Source: Anolis sagrei (taxonomy: Eukaryota > Chordata > Lepidosauria > Squamata > Anolidae). Taken from it: a stretch of 64,000 nucleotides of DNA. The stretch spans positions 159,029,278 through 159,093,277 of the forward strand of contig NC_090024.1 in NCBI RefSeq assembly GCF_037176765.1, read 5' to 3'. The notes beneath the pieces are model-generated. The model had not been told where the DNA came from and searched no databases. It saw only the letters and a list, made by a program, of their open reading frames with translations. The position numbers and the translations under genes are program-made. Positions 9,780-23,370 of the stretch are shown here, piece by piece. Every line of letters starts with the position of its first letter. Within the stretch, counting starts at the first letter, position 1.

Positions 9780-12378
9780 TAATGACCACTGAGCTGATTT
9801 GGCCCCTCTCTGGCTTAAAGTGCCAATAAAGACCTAGCCTAAGACTACCTTCTGAGATATATCTTTGTATCAACCCCTCTGAAACCACATGCTAAAACCC
9901 CAAAGGCCAAAAAACAATTCCTATCATTCTGGGAATGTTTAGCCAGAAAAGATTGGAATACCAATATCCCTAGACCACATACCAGCCAGATGTCCCCAAA
10001 GGATGCCATGTGAATGTCATCAGATGTCATTGAAAGGTCCAATTGATTCCATAGGGACTCAACCCCCTGTTCAACTCATAAGATTTCATCCCACTTGGTG
10101 GTGTGCATTGTAGGAGGGTTGTAGGAAATTGTCTTCTTATCATGGTGTTTCATGTCCCTTCATCTTCAACGGATGCAGAGAACTTATCCCATCACATGTG
10201 TTTTCCTTCACCCATTTCTACAGAAATCATGTTTGCCTTGCAATCATATGTGAGAGTGCAAGCTCCTCCCAGTTTCTCCCCCCCCCCCACATTTTTTTTT
10301 TAAAAAAACAAGAGCTTCTCAATTTCTATACAGCAAAGTATGCTTACTTTGGCATTGTGAATGCTCGTAAATAAAAATAAAATTAATGTAATTATTTACC
10401 ACTCTGTCTGCTGTCCTTATAGTAATGATGATAACAGTATCTTTGGGGTGCAGTTAGGACTGCTCACAGGAAAACATCACAAAACAGAAAGAATGGGGGG
10501 GGGAATACAATTGCCATCACACCTACAATTTTCATTTTAAACTGTCTCTGTTTGCAAGGAACCATTTGGAATCAATTCCCAAGTGTCGTGCAATGGGCTC
10601 TAATAGCGAACCCACAGAACAATCTTGTGTCATCTGATGGGCTCTGTGTTTTAAGTGTATAGAAACATTTAAGGGGGCACTGTGGGATGAAGTCCCTAGT
10701 GTGGGTCATCCACATATAGGATGCACTACAGGGTGAAGCAGGGAGTAAAATTAATGCTGCTATTACTCAAAAAATAATAACTCTGCTCTCCAAATGTTTA
10801 GTATTGCAGTAACCTTAAACCTCAACAGAGCATTTAAAAACACAGCTGAAGTATCCAAAGGAAGCAGGCAAAGTTACCAAGGGATGTGAACACAACAAAT
10901 ATGATTTCTATGTGTGAACAACTTTCAATGTCTCATTCTCTGCAAATTATAAATTTGGAAACTGAAGAAAAATTCTACTGGGGGGATGCCTGCAGTTATT
11001 TCATCATCTTGTAGCAAAAGGCCTGGTATAACATTACAGTCAGCTGTAATATTACCAGAATCCATTTCTGTGAATGATCTATGAATAGACTGAGCAAAGT
11101 GTCTTCATCTAACTTTTTTTCTTTTGCTGTTTTTTATGTTGACAAAGATCTAATGCTGCTGACAGTGAAGGAATGCAATTTTAACTTTCGCTGAAGACTC
11201 TACTAGCATTTGCTTATTAAAAATAAAAGAAGTATGTTTTGTTCCTACAGGCAACTTAAACACACACACACAATTCCTTTTCTATGTCCTCTCTTGGAAC
11301 AGATTCAAAAAAGCACATTAGAGGCAACTGAAGATGAAATGTTGCTTGCCTGCCTACTTGAGAAAGATCCCACAGTTCCATCTGTGTGGCATTAAACAAT
11401 TGCAAGGCTTGTGGCTAATGAAAGCAGGGCGGGATGGGAAGGACATTAAGTGTTGTGGCAGCAGTGGGTGAAAAACAAAAGATGGTTATGGATAAATAGA
11501 AGGACAACTCCTTTTTCAGATCCTAAGGTAATTGACAGCAGAACAGGGATGCACAAGGATAAAGCATGTTATTACACAAGGCTGATACAATACAATTACA
11601 GCAGGATAAAAGTCCCTTTGAAGCTGACAACACAACAGATTTTTTGCACCCATTTCTTATCTCCCCCCCCCCTCCCCCCAACACTTTTAAAACAGGCAAT
11701 AAGTCATTTCAACAGGAGTGGCTGGTCTTTGGGTCCAGAACCCATAATATGACTTAAATAAATAAAAAGCACCAACTCACTTCTACATCCCCCAGACACA
11801 CAAACAGATTCAATTTCTCTTGCCACTTTTATGGCAAAGGGAATTAATTGATACCTTCCTGCTGTTCTTCACTCCTTTCCACAGGTTTTAATAAGATCTA
11901 GATGTTGCCAGTGTGCACAAAGATTTTGGAAGGACTAAGGACCTCATCATACGGGGCTTATTTTTTACCCTTTCTCCATCTTTTAGATGGGGACTGCCAA
12001 GTGTCGTCAGATGACACTGGCTTGGTCCTGCCCACATTCCTCCTGAAATGGAAGGGAAGTATCTTAAGACTCTTCCTCATAACAGAGAAGAAAGTGTTTT
12101 TCAGGTAGCTCCAATTAAGTTACCTGCACTTTCCTCTTCTTTTCATTCTTTTGATGGGGGAAAAGGTGATGGGACAACACGCGTTGCCACCCTTCCTCCC
12201 ATATGATGGGACAGTTGACCAATTCAGACTTGTCCCATCCTCATTATATGATGGGGGGGGGGGGTTGCGCATGGCACTATGAGCCTCCCTATGCACCTTC
12301 CTTTTGACAGCAACTGCCAGGGGAAACAGTAGAGCCCCAGGGGTCATGTGAAAAGGTGGTAATAGAGAGTACGTCAGG
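9780..12378. other. Intergenic, nothing recognised
   Basis: Only homopolymer runs (C near 10280 and 11665, G near 10495 and 12250) and short frames. Confidence 0.55.
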
Positions 12379-12421
12379 CAACATGGCCATACAGCTTGGA
12401 AAACTCACGGCAACCCAGAGA
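12379..12421 (+). repeat. Penelope-like tail scrap
   Basis: ACATGGCCATACAGCTTGG and ACTCACGGCAACCCA match the last 40 bp of the Penelope tails. Confidence 0.5.
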
Positions 12422-12797
12422 GTACATTGATGCCCATTCATACCCCCCACCCCACCCCACCCCAAAAAAGAAAGAAATGCTGACTTCTGTTCAGGCACAC
12501 TTCTGACCATATGAGGAAGAGAGACAGCATCTTCATCACTAGTGCCTGATCTGCCCTTTTCCTTGACATAAATGTGGGAGTAAACATGCTGAGCATGCAT
12601 CTTATCCCACATATTCAATATAACCCAGACAACCACCAGGATTACTGGCTGCAAGGAATGATGGATGAAGAAAAGAAATTAAACACAAAGCAAACAAAAT
12701 ATTATTAAAAGGAAACAAGTAATAGAAGAAGCAAATGCAGATGTCTTACATGTATTTGTTAAAACACTTTTGGGGACACAGTGAATCTTTTGGGGGG

Positions 12798-13113
12798 AGA
12801 TAGCAGTGGCTTAAAGCACTGAGCTGCTGAGCTTGTTGACCGAAAGGTCGCAGGTTCGATTCCAGCGAGTGACGTGAGCTTCTGCTGTCAGCCCTAGCTT
12901 CTGCCAAACTAGCAGTTCAAAAACATGCAAATGTGAGTAGATCAATAGGTACCACTCTGGTGGGAAGGTAACCGCGCTCCATGCAGTCATGCTGGCCACA
13001 TGACCTTGGAGGTGTCTATGGACAATGCCGGCTCTTCGGCTTAGAGATGAGCACCACACCCCAGAGTCAGACATGACTGGACTTAATGTCAGGGGACAAC
13101 CTTTACCTTTACC
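12798..13113 (+). mobile_element. Sauria-type SINE
   Basis: The head is tRNA-like with a B box GGTTCGATTCC at about 12853. The body contains CATGCAAATGTGAGTAGATC, and the 3' end GACTGGACTTAATGTCAGG with TTTACC repeats matches the BovB LINE tail. This structure is the known Sauria SINE of squamates, moved by BovB enzymes. Confidence 0.85.
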
Positions 13114-13789
13114 TAGCAGGGGTTTGATTTGGGCTGGGAGAGTTGGAAGGATGCTAGCTTTCCTCCATTCAACATAGCTTACCCTCTTGATACTGTATTT
13201 TTGTGTAGAAAAATACAGGGCTATTTTAAAAAATACTAGGGGAATGGCCTGTCAGTGTTCTGTAGAACATGGAGAGGGTGGAATCCTCTTCTCTGATGCT
13301 CAGATGTGTCACGAGGAGACAAAGTTTGATGCTGGCATTTCACAAATGTAGTTCAAAACACTATTGTCTTTAGCAAAGCAGTGAATTTTTCTCTTCAAAC
13401 ATTAATTCCCACAACAGAAGGTTGTTGGGTACTTCTGCTTAGTTATTACACACAACATGTTTTGGCTTGGCAGCACCAAAACCTATTCTTACAAGGAAGA
13501 TATATTTCTGCAACACATTTGCTTAAGTTCTTTGCTTCCTAATGATTCTCTTCCCCTTTGTCTTATTTCAACTGGTGGCAATTTTCTAACATTAAGATCC
13601 GTATTGTCTGATGAAATTTATGCTGTCTGATTTCTCCAGGGCTTTTAGCAACCATTCACAGTCATTTCAGAGGAATGTCATATGAAATGGAAATGGTAAG
13701 CTGTGAAGTCATAGAAGATCTAGAAATAAGTCAAGAACATGAACGGGAGGGCAGAGTTCTGCCAAGTGGGCAGTTGTGATAGTCTTGAA

Positions 13790-13885
13790 GTGGGAACTGG
13801 AAGATCAAGATTGCAGTCCTGGCAACTGTGAAACTCACTGGGTGGCCTTGGGTCAGTTGCTCACTTTCCCAAAATGACCTACCTG
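13790..13885 (+). repeat. MIR-like SINE core fragment
   Basis: The segment CTCACTGGGTGGCCTTGGG followed by TCAGTTGCTCACTTTCCC resembles the conserved core of MIR-type SINEs. It is old and short. Confidence 0.35.
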
Positions 13886-14090
13886 ATTACCTTGAAGAAA
13901 AAGCTAGGCATTTAACTAGTAGCAGCATAAGCAGAGTTGTACATATTGGACACTGCACATGTGGCAGCACATTACAATTCACAAAGTAATGTATGAATGT
14001 GTATTGCCTCTATGCATTACAACTGTGAAATAAAATTGTACAATGGGTTGTCTGCTATAGACATTGACTATTGATCCACATACCTTTGTA

Positions 14091-14273
14091 CAGATTGAGT
14101 ATAACTTATCCAAAATGCTTGGGACCACAAGTGTTATTGATTGGTTTGGATTCTGAAATACTTGTATATACATATAAATACATCAAACCACAGGAAAGCA
14201 AAAGTGTAACTATCTCAGCTTCCCATGTGAACAAATTTGAATTTTGGAATTCTGTGTAAGGGATGTTCAACAG
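14091..14273. mobile_element. Tigger/pogo-like remnant, second copy
   Basis: It starts CAGATTGAGTATAACTTATCC after TA and ends GGGATGTTCAAC. It shares ATGCTTGGGACCACAAGTG with the 46478 copy and lacks part of the middle. It abuts a Penelope tail on the right. Confidence 0.6.
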
Positions 14274-14572
14274 ACAGGAAGCAGGCAGGGACATCTAATT
14301 ACCTCTCAACAAAAGTTTGCCCAAGGAGCAGTCAGGCCATTGTATGCTAATCAAGGTGGTCAGTTGAAACATTCACACCTAGCTCTAGCAGAGAAGAGTC
14401 CTTTGTCTCACCCTGGTCATTCCACAGATATATAAACCCTTTTGCCTAGTTCCAACAGACCTCACTACCTCTGAGGATGCTTGCCAAAGTGCAGGCGAAA
14501 CGTCAGGAGAAAATGCCTCTAGACCATGGCCATACAGCCCGAAAAAACCTACAACAACCCACTGTTCAACTT
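14274..14572 (+). mobile_element. Penelope-like element 3' tail
   Basis: The plus strand carries the tail CAGGCGAAACGTCAGGAG, CATGGCCATACAGCCCG and ACCTACAACAACCCA, preceded by the same 3' UTR (CATTCACACCTAGCTC) found at 41715-42000 in reverse. Confidence 0.7.
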
Positions 14573-15546
14573 GTATTCAGTGTATTAGTATTCATATGGG
14601 TTGTCTTATGTAAACCCATTGGCAGATATTTATACCATGTTGAATTCAGCAACTCGGGCAGTGGTTTTATAAGAAGTTTTAATTTTTTAATTTATTAATG
14701 TTGTGTTTGCCATGCTATGAACAAAGAGAACTTCAAGAGAGATTTTCCACCTTAGGTATCATAATCACTTGTCTGGATCAGCCTAATCAACTATTTATGT
14801 TGAATCTCCAGCTAAAAATGTAGAATTTATGGCTGATTTGATATTATTCCACTGCAGCTCCACATACTATAAGACTACAACTTCCATCATCCTTCACCAT
14901 CAATTACATAGGTCATACCAGATGGGAAATATGGGCCAACAACATCTGGATGATTACACATTCTTAGTCCCTGTTCTAGGAAATTATTAGAGTCTTATCT
15001 AATAAGATAAAACAATAAGATGAAATTATTCTTTCAAAATCTACACTTTTTCATCACTCATATTTTCCACATTTCTGGGATTATATTTGGCAAAACCTTT
15101 GGATAAGCATGAACAAAATAGGATTACAATGCAATGAATTATAAGGGCAAATCTACAGTTCAAAGGCATAAGGCATATGCCTTGTTGCCAATAAGCATGC
15201 AAAAGAACAGCCTACTAATTTTTAACATGATTTTATTGTAATGAAATCGTCATATATTTGTATGTTATTAAATGAACTTTTCAGCTTCAGCCAACCATTG
15301 ACAACAGCCTCTTTGATCCCCTAGCGAAACAAATTATTACAAAAAACATAGTAACACTGCAACAGTTTTTCACAGTGTTCTAATAAGAAATATAACTAAT
15401 TCTATTCAATTTCAAAGTTTTCTGAAATATGTTTGAAAACTAGTTTGTGACGTATTGTCATATCTGTCTCCAAATGTGCCTCTTTAACATTCAGAGCACA
15501 TGTGTTAAATGCAAGGCATGTGAGACAAATCTGGTTCTCCGTGTCA

Positions 15547-15643
15547 TTTTATGAGGCCCTCCAGATGCTGGACTACAACTCCTATATTTCTTATGACTAG
15601 AGCTGATGGGAGTTGTGATACAGAAACATCTGGAAAACTGCCA
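15547..15643. mobile_element. Small MITE (family D)
   Basis: CCTCCAGATGCTGGACTACA and GGGAGTTGTGATACAGAAAC with ACATCTGGA at the end form inverted arms of about 40 bp. A more decayed possible relative lies at 16100-16160. Confidence 0.5.
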
Positions 15644-15871
15644 TTTGTTCTGTTTAGTAAGAAGAATGAGGTTTGAATTTAGATACAAGGCTTGTGGATA
15701 TGATGTTTTACTTCAAAATGTCCTTTAGCCTTTCCCCAACCTCAGAGCCACAAGTGCTGTTGGGTTGTAATTCCAATTACCTCCAGTCCACATGGCAGAT
15801 AATAAAAAGTGGTGAGAGCTATCATTCAATGCCATCTGGGGGCTCAGAAAAACACTGACCACCATGTTTTA

Positions 15872-15950
15872 AAAAAGTATAGCTGCCCTCTGTATCCACG
15901 GAGTTTTCATCCATAGATTCAATAGCCTTTTGAAGGCAACCAGAAGGCTG
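15872..15950. repeat. Tigger-type terminal fragment
   Basis: The stretch TGCCCTCTGTATCCACGG followed by CATAGATTCAA resembles the terminal repeat of another Tigger family. Only one end is visible. Confidence 0.35.
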
Positions 15951-16297
15951 TTGTGTTCTTCAATTACAATTAGTTTGACACCCTTGATTCAGAAAATTTG
16001 GAATGTGTCTTGGTATGCCAATAACTTTTATTGGAATTCTGTAATAAATGAAATTGACTATTCTGTAGTAAATTAAATTGGCCAGATGATTCATTAGCCC
16101 CATCCAGTAGGCCAACCAGCAAGAATGATGGGAGTTGTGGTTCAGCAATATCCAGACAGCAATAAATTTTACTGGTAAGATTTTTTTAATGTCAGTGTTA
16201 AAGTGTCACCCAGTGTTGTTGTTATGAATGGTACACATTTCTCCTATACTGCTGTATTAATGACAAAGGCTAAATGAATATAGGAAATTTGTTACCG

Positions 16298-16478
16298 TAT
16301 TCCTCCAAGTTACTTCCAATCTACAGTGACCCTAAGGCAAACCTATCACATTTTCTTGGCAAGATTTGTTCAGAGGCTTCATCTAAGGCTGACAAGCATG
16401 AGACTTTTCAAAGGTTTCATGCCCTAGTAGGAGTTCAAGCTCCAAAGTTACAGTCCAAATCTCAAACCACTACATCGT
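16298..16478. repeat. Old interspersed repeat of unknown class
   Basis: CAGTGACCCTAAGGCAAACC, TTTTCTTGGCAAGATTTG and TCTCAAACCACTACATCG match a repeat remembered from several amniotes. It is decayed. Confidence 0.4.
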
Positions 16479-16529
16479 ATTGCATGATGGAAAAAAAAAC
16501 AAAGATAAGAGGAATGCTCAGATTTTAGT

Positions 16530-17686
16530 ATGGTACAGCCCCCATATGCACTTGGGGTGCATCCTGGATTTACGGTGGAAATGTGAAAGTGGGCATAATA
16601 GTGAACTCCATTGAAATGAATGAATTCTGGTGGAAGCATACCATAGAATCATGTTGAAGCATCAAGGAAATGCCTAGAGAAAATATCCACCTAGCATGTC
16701 TAGGTCCTCCAGCACAACTCTACTGACCATGCTCATTTTACATGGAAAATGTTGAAGAAATTCACAGCCTCAATTAAAGATTTTGTACTTGGAAGTTTAC
16801 AGGGATTGTAATGCACCTTTATATGACTAGCCCCACCCTTTTTGTGGTCTGGTATGTCTAAAATCTACTAAAACTTTTAAGCAGCCAAGTCATTGACCTA
16901 CTACTGTGCATCAATTATCAAATCTAACCAAATTACTGCTGGAACGCATAAAGCTCGGGCTGTGTTTCAGGTGAAACATTATTCTAGTTAGTAAAAAGTC
17001 ATAACGGCTACAGCATTATGAGTTTTCCAGCAGCTTGTTTTAATTCAAATACATATTTCAGTGCTTACAGGGCCCTTCTCATTCTCATCATGTGGGACTT
17101 GGGGATTTGCACACATAATTTCCATTAACACTAATAGGCATTTGAGCATGTATTGAGTGTATAACCACCACCCGATACACATGCATACCCACACATATTT
17201 CAGGAAGAGGTATATTCATGCCCTGAAGATAGTAATAAATAATTTTTTAAAATATTTTTTATTTTATGCAGATTCTTTGTATGAGAAACACAATGAAATA
17301 CTGATTTTCCAGAAAGTACACATGTCCTCACCTCACACGTCCTACCATACACCTTTTTTTGTCCTCAAGCTGCATTATTTTCTTTCTTCTTTTTTCTTCA
17401 AATAGCAAGGTAAATTCAAGATAGTTACTGGAAGATCTTTTGAAGGAGTCTTTGTTAAGAAATGCAGCTTCCCTCCCCCTTCTCTTCTTATAGCCTCATG
17501 GCTTTCCAAGTCCTCATGTCATATTATTTTAGTGCCATCTGCTGGATATAAGCATGCAAACCACACCAAATAACACAGATGCCATTAGGAAAAGAATGGT
17601 CCAGATTAAAGAGGGGATACTCTATATTTTTCCTAAAAGTAATGTTAATTTATTAACATTAATAATGCAGCTAAGAGTTGATTGCA

Positions 17687-17717
<31 letters not shown>

Positions 17718-18640
17718 TACAACTGAAAATGATGGCTTGGCTATCCTCAGCAGCCTATTTCTTGAGACATGACATGGAGAATAAAATTCACAGTCACCAC
17801 AGCTTCACCCACAAAACCCTTTCATGTCTATTCCAAAATTTCACAGATGAACATCAGGACATGTATCGCCAAGTGACATGAAGGAATGGTCAAGATGGCC
17901 AAAGTTATTACTAAGCAAGAATACACAAACTCGGAGATGCTGTAGTTTCCTTTTGTCTGAACCTACTGAGCCTCTCTCCCTTTGCTGAATTAGTTGTGTA
18001 CAAAAAAAATTTGCTGTCATTTTTCAGCAAATGGAGTAAGCAGAGGACAAAAACAAAATGGGGAAAATCAGAGACATTTTAAAAGCAACAGGACAGCAGG
18101 GCATTCAGGGGAACTATCCCTGCCAAATCAGGACAGTTGGAATAAATGTTTCCATGAGCTTCTGTGCTTATCTCTGCCAGAGGACTGCGACATGACTGAG
18201 ATAAGAATAAGACAAGAGCTTTTTATAATCCCATCCTCAACCATCTCCACCCCATTAGACCATCTTTTCTCATAGATATAATTATGGTCTCATACTCAGG
18301 GGACCTGTTTCAGCCAAAAACAAAACACACTGGGATTCTAGAAATAACCCTGATTTTTTATTGAAAAAAAATCACTAACATTAACAAATTATGACCAGAG
18401 TCCTGTGCGGGAGTTACATATGCACATGTATTATAGCAACAGTTCTATTCAGTGAATCTTGAGCTGACACCACTCCCAATCCCCACAGCAGCTGCTGTGA
18501 TTGATAGGAGTCTGTTCCATTGTCACCTGGGATGCAGGGTACTGCTTCTACCCATAGCAACCTCCTGTGTGACAGGCAGAATCACGGCACAGCACTTTTG
18601 CCCCATGCCCTAGTTCATTAGCTAAAATTTGCCCTTTCAT
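16530..18640. other. Intergenic, only a microsatellite
   Basis: No coding or repeat signal apart from the (TTTC)n tract. Confidence 0.5.
17687..17717 (+). repeat. (TTTC)n microsatellite
   Basis: Seven units of TTTC/CTTT with little change. Confidence 0.9.
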
Positions 18641-18847
18641 GGATCCTCATTGCACTTGGCTATGTTTTATGACAGTTCTCATCATCGGTTATTGGATGCT
18701 GTTTGAGCTTAAACTTTGTTTTATATGTTACTGGTTTTCTCTTGTATTATATTGTGTGCTTATTATGCATTGTTTTAGGCACATTGTGCCATATGTAAGC
18801 TGCCCCGAGTCCCTTTGGGGAGATGGAGACAGGGTGCAAATATAAAG

Positions 18848-18873
<26 letters not shown>
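18641..18873 (+). mobile_element. L2 LINE 3' tail
   Basis: The end reads TAAGCTGCCCCGAGTCCC ... GGGTGCAAATATAAAG plus (TTG)n, matching the 3' UTR of the L2 copy at 52900-52970. Confidence 0.75.
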
Positions 18874-18878
<5 letters not shown>

Positions 18879-19088
18879 AATCCTTGTCACAATTTTCTCT
18901 CTTTGAGATTGCTAACATAATTGCGGGGGGCATCAGTTAGATGCTACCTGATTGACATGGAAACAGACCTCTTGTCAATTGCGGTGACTGTTGCCTAGAA
19001 AATAGCACCTAGGAACTTACATAGCTGGCCCACCACAAAGCATAAAATGGCTGCACAGAATGGCTTAAGGGGGCTTTCCAGTAAACCA

Positions 19089-19222
19089 AGGCCCCTTCTA
19101 AATTACCCCTATATCTCAGGATCTGATCCCAGATTATCTGGCAGTGGGGACTCAAATAATCCAGTTTAAAGCAGATATTCTGGGATCAGATCCTGGAATA
19201 AAGGGCAGTGTGGAAGGGGCCC
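19089..19222. mobile_element. MITE family A-like element
   Basis: GGCCCCTTCTAAATTACCCC and GTGTGGAAGGGGCC are inverted ends. The inner pair GATCTGATCCCAGATTATC and ATTCTGGGATCAGATCC also pairs. Confidence 0.7.
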
Positions 19223-21194
19223 ATGTAATGCTCTGGGCAATGTAAAGGAAGGCTAGAATACCAATCCCAGACCAACTGAAAAGGGTCGTCAAACTATCTG
19301 ATCCTATTAGAATGCCAGCCAAACACACATAAAGACAATAAACTTTAAAGAAGTATTCCAGTTACATTTATGTGAAGGAAAAAGAATATTGCCTTCATGG
19401 ACACTTATAAAAGGGATCAAGCAAAAGTGATTAAAGTCTAACAGTGTAGCAATGCCAAGGACTGAGAGGACCAGGACATTGTACATTGAGAAGGAAGATA
19501 GTAGGACATAGAAAACTGGACAAATGTGTCCAGCTGTATGCCACTAACTCAGTGCCTGAATAAGGTACCCCTATTTGTATTAGGTGCTCAGTTCCCAAAT
19601 AGGGCTCCAATTTGGCCTGGAAAAGAAAGTCAATTCTCTCTACCATCCCACCAAGCAGAAAGATTATTCATATTTTTTTATACACATTGCACTAAGCACT
19701 ATAGCTTGCCTTACTCATCAAGCCATGAAATGAAGATAAACACTATAAAAAAGGAAGGGGGCTGTATTTTATTTTACTTGTTACTGAAAAATGTACGCAA
19801 ACCCTTAACAGAGACCACTTCAGGTTTTGATAGATGAGAATCAGGATAAGAAGTAAGTGAGACAGTAAGGGTCTAGGGCTGAATCTATGCAAAATTAAAT
19901 TGCTAGGCCACTATGTATTTCAAGAATGTTTAATCGAAATGATTTTATTATGATTACATTGATTTTATATCATCAAAAAGTCAAAGAAGCAGCAAAGAGA
20001 CTTGGCATCTAAAAGGATTTTGTGCGCATAACCAGACTACAGACATTTTTATTTATAGATATTTATCCTGCCACATGCTTCTATGAAGGTCTTGAGGCAG
20101 GATATTTTGCAATACCATACTGAAAATATCCTCCCAAAATACCTCAGATTTTATTTTAAATTAAAACCTGTAGCCAGTTATAGTGTGTAGTATCCACATT
20201 CCCAATCTTGTAGACATATATCATTGTAGCTTTGCTAGGAATTCTGCCAGATTTTATTACGCGCTGAGATGCTTCCCCAAATAGTCTCAACCACACACAA
20301 AAATCTCAGGTCCCCTTGTTGTTGCTTTGGAATAAGGATGGCTTTCTCTAGCATTGATGCTGCCTCTAGTCCCAGCTTGATTTCTTGTCCATCAGTAGGT
20401 TTTGTCCCTTCCTACTGTCTTAATTGTCTTGGGCATGAATCCAACATCCTCTCAACATAACATAAATATCTGCATGCCAATTTACATTATACTGAGCCAC
20501 ACATAAGGCAGAGTGAGAGAGAGTTACCGCAAACATCATTACGAAATTGAAAAATCAAACCCCAAATTATGAAATATACAAAACTATATAAAATAGAAGT
20601 CATGACTCCTCTAGGATCTAGAGAGCATGTGCACCCTTTGTCTTACATTACTCTTTTGTATGGATTGTCTCTGCAATGCTACCTAATCACAAACTCTCTT
20701 CCTCTAATTTCTATAATCCCCGCACAATGAACTGGGAGGCACTAGGGGAACACAGAATGAATTTGCATCAGAGTTTCTGGGTTTGTTTCCTGACTTCCTT
20801 GATGTTAGCTAAAATATTGGTGGGAGCGGCTTGGCTCTGATTCCTCAAATCAGCCCCACCTATTGAAATGAACATCACCCTCAAGCACCCATTGTATAAT
20901 TTGAACTAACTCTATTGTTTCCACCAGAGTCAGACCATTAAGCTCATCCAGGACTCATTGCCTAATGCCACACCACATTCCTTTCAGATCACAACTCCTC
21001 TCAGAGGCATATCATTAAACAGACTGGCACTTCAAATACTCCAATGACAATTTATTGATTTCCCCACCACCACAAAGAGCCAACCAGCAATGACCTCCGA
21101 TTAAGCCACTCAGGATGTGGATTCTAGCTGGATGGTTTCTGACCCAATCAGAAGCTAGCGCAGATTTCTTGAACAACTGTCAAATGAAATAAGA
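19223..21194. other. Intergenic, nothing recognised
   Basis: AT-rich, short frames only, no recognisable repeat. Confidence 0.5.
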
Positions 21195-21540
21195 ATGGGT
21201 TGTTGTAGGTTTTTCCGGGCTATATGGCCATGTTCTGGAGGCAATTTTTCTCCTGAAATAAGAATGCTCTGTATTTGCAGCATGACAATACTTTGCAATT
21301 GCAGTACGTCAGTACTTTGGAGTGCAATCTCCATTTATTCTCAATGGCCAATCTCTCTTTGGCCATTGAGAATAAAATCTCTGTATTATCGAAGGCTTTC
21401 ATGGCTGGAATCACTAGGTTGTTGTAGGTTTTTTGAGCTATATGGCCATGTTCTAGAAGTATTCTCTCCTGACATTTTGCCTGCATCTATGGCAGGTATC
21501 CTCAGTGGTTGTGAGGTCAGAAAAACCTACAGCAACCCAA
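21195..21540 (-). mobile_element. Penelope-like tails, two partial copies in tandem
   Basis: GGGTTGTTGTAGGTTTTTCC occurs at 21199 and nearly the same sequence at 21417, both in minus orientation and each followed by ATATGGCCATGTTCT. Between them lies TCGAAGGCTTTCATGGCTGG, the usual outer end of this family. Tandem, partly overlapping copies are known for Penelope elements. Confidence 0.6.
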
Positions 21541-22765
21541 TAAAATATCTGCTTTTGCCTTCTACCCGTCTGTGTCTCATTCAGCCTTTTGGGAAACTAG
21601 ACACTCCAGGCCTTCAAACCCATGATTTAGCAGAGCTGAAATCACTCAACACTAAGACCGACTTGGACAATCATTCCATGCTTATCAACAAGGCAGAAGC
21701 AGAAAAGAATCTGCCTATTTATATTCAGATGCACTGAAATCTGCAGGAATTCTCTGGGGGCTTCAATACCAAACTAAACTATGTGGAAAGATTTGGAAGG
21801 GGGCTTTAGGGCTACATTTACCCTCTAAAGCGGCCCTACCAGCCATCTTTGACTTCCTCTATATAATGATGAAGGTACTTCTAGTCCAATGTGAGGAAGC
21901 TGGAAGGGGCAGTTCTGGACATGTGGTGCAGCCCTGGGACTGCCGTCCAAAGAACCCCAGGTAACTATTGCCTCTTTTACTGGTTTTGGGGGCATTTTAG
22001 TGACAAGAACATTTATTTTGGCTCTTGCAACTGCTTTCTGTCTTTTTTCTTTTTAAAGATACTTCAAATGTATATTTTCGCTCGAAATTGTTGTGTTTTT
22101 CTCAGAGTAGTTACATATATAAGATGATGAAGTGAGATACTAAGAGTGAGTTGAAGATGGGAACTCAAAAGAATCTAGATGGCACATAAAACAGAGGTTG
22201 TGAACATTGCCATAAATGCCACATTTTGGATGCTATGCTAGCAACTACAATTGCTACCACAAAAGCAAATACAATTTTGTCTACCTGCTCAAAAATGCAA
22301 GGAAAGTACTTCTTTCAGCAAAGTGACACCTGCACCAGAGAAACCAGAAATTATGTCTGTGAATGAAGTCAGTGATTGCTTCGGCTTTGTACCTGTAAAT
22401 GCTGCTGGGTCACCCTGAAATTCAAATAAAAGTGGGGGAGGGAAGGCTGTATGTCAGCAAACTCTGCTTTTAAGCAAACTTTCATCAGACCACTTTGACC
22501 TGTTCTTTGTCTACCTGTCAGAATTATTTGTTCTTGCATAGTGCCCAGAACAATTGCAGGGTAAAGGTTTGTTTACTCTTTTTGCATCCCATTCAAATCA
22601 TTTGCTTTCATTGCTGTGCAAAGCTGTTCAAGGAGACTATGAGATGAAGATATAAATAATACTGACAAAATAACAACTGTACATTTAAAATAAACAACAA
22701 CACAATTTTCACAATTTATTTCCAATAAAATGGGGAAACGTGCCATAAGATCCATAAGAACTTGA
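21541..22765. other. Intergenic, nothing recognised
   Basis: No element ends or exons with splice support. Confidence 0.5.
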
Positions 22766-23370
22766 AGCAAAGGATGCATCTACACTGTAGAATAAATGCA
22801 GTTTGACACCACATTTGCTGACTCAATGCTATGGAATCATGTGAGTTGTAGTTTGGTGAGGCACTAGCAGTCTTTGACAGAGTAAGTTAAAGACTTTGGC
22901 CACTTCTACACTGCCATATAAAATCCAAATTATCTGGATTATCTGACAGTGTCAACTCATATCTTAGTTTAGCTAATCCCTCGTTGTCCAGGTATGATGG
23001 CCTTCCAAGTGTAGTGCCTTGTAGGTGGATATGTAGGTGACTGTAGAGCCCTATTCTTTACCCGCATGTTCTTCCACAATGAGGCCATCAGTTTCCAGGT
23101 GGAAGGGGGCCCTGGTCAGCATTGGCTTGACATGCCTTCCTCTTCGCACATTTCTCCCTTTCTTGTTTCTCGCCATCCATTCGTGCCTCTTCAAATTCCA
23201 CAGCACTGCTGGTCGCAGATGACCTCCATATAATCCAGTTCAAAGTAGATAATCTGGATTTTACATGGCAGTGTAAATGGGGTCTTTGTAAAACTACAAC
23301 ACATGATCCCATAGCATTGAGCCAGGGTAGTAAAAACTATATTATCAAACTATATTAATTCTACACAGCA
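22766..23370. mobile_element. MITE B split by a MITE A-type element (nested)
   Basis: MITE B halves at 22766-22898 (GCATCTACACTGTAGAATAAA start) and 23287-23370 (AAACTACAACACATGATCCC onward) surround a MITE A-type element whose ends are at about 22899 and 23286. That inner element carries about 220 bp of unrelated sequence. Confidence 0.65.

Noticed and set aside
12853-12863. Possible tRNA gene (B-box consensus)
   Set aside because: It belongs to the Sauria SINE; no full cloverleaf. The same applies to the B box near 25941.
21195-21737. 180-residue plus-strand frame
   Set aside because: It is the reverse of Penelope tails plus flank, not a gene.
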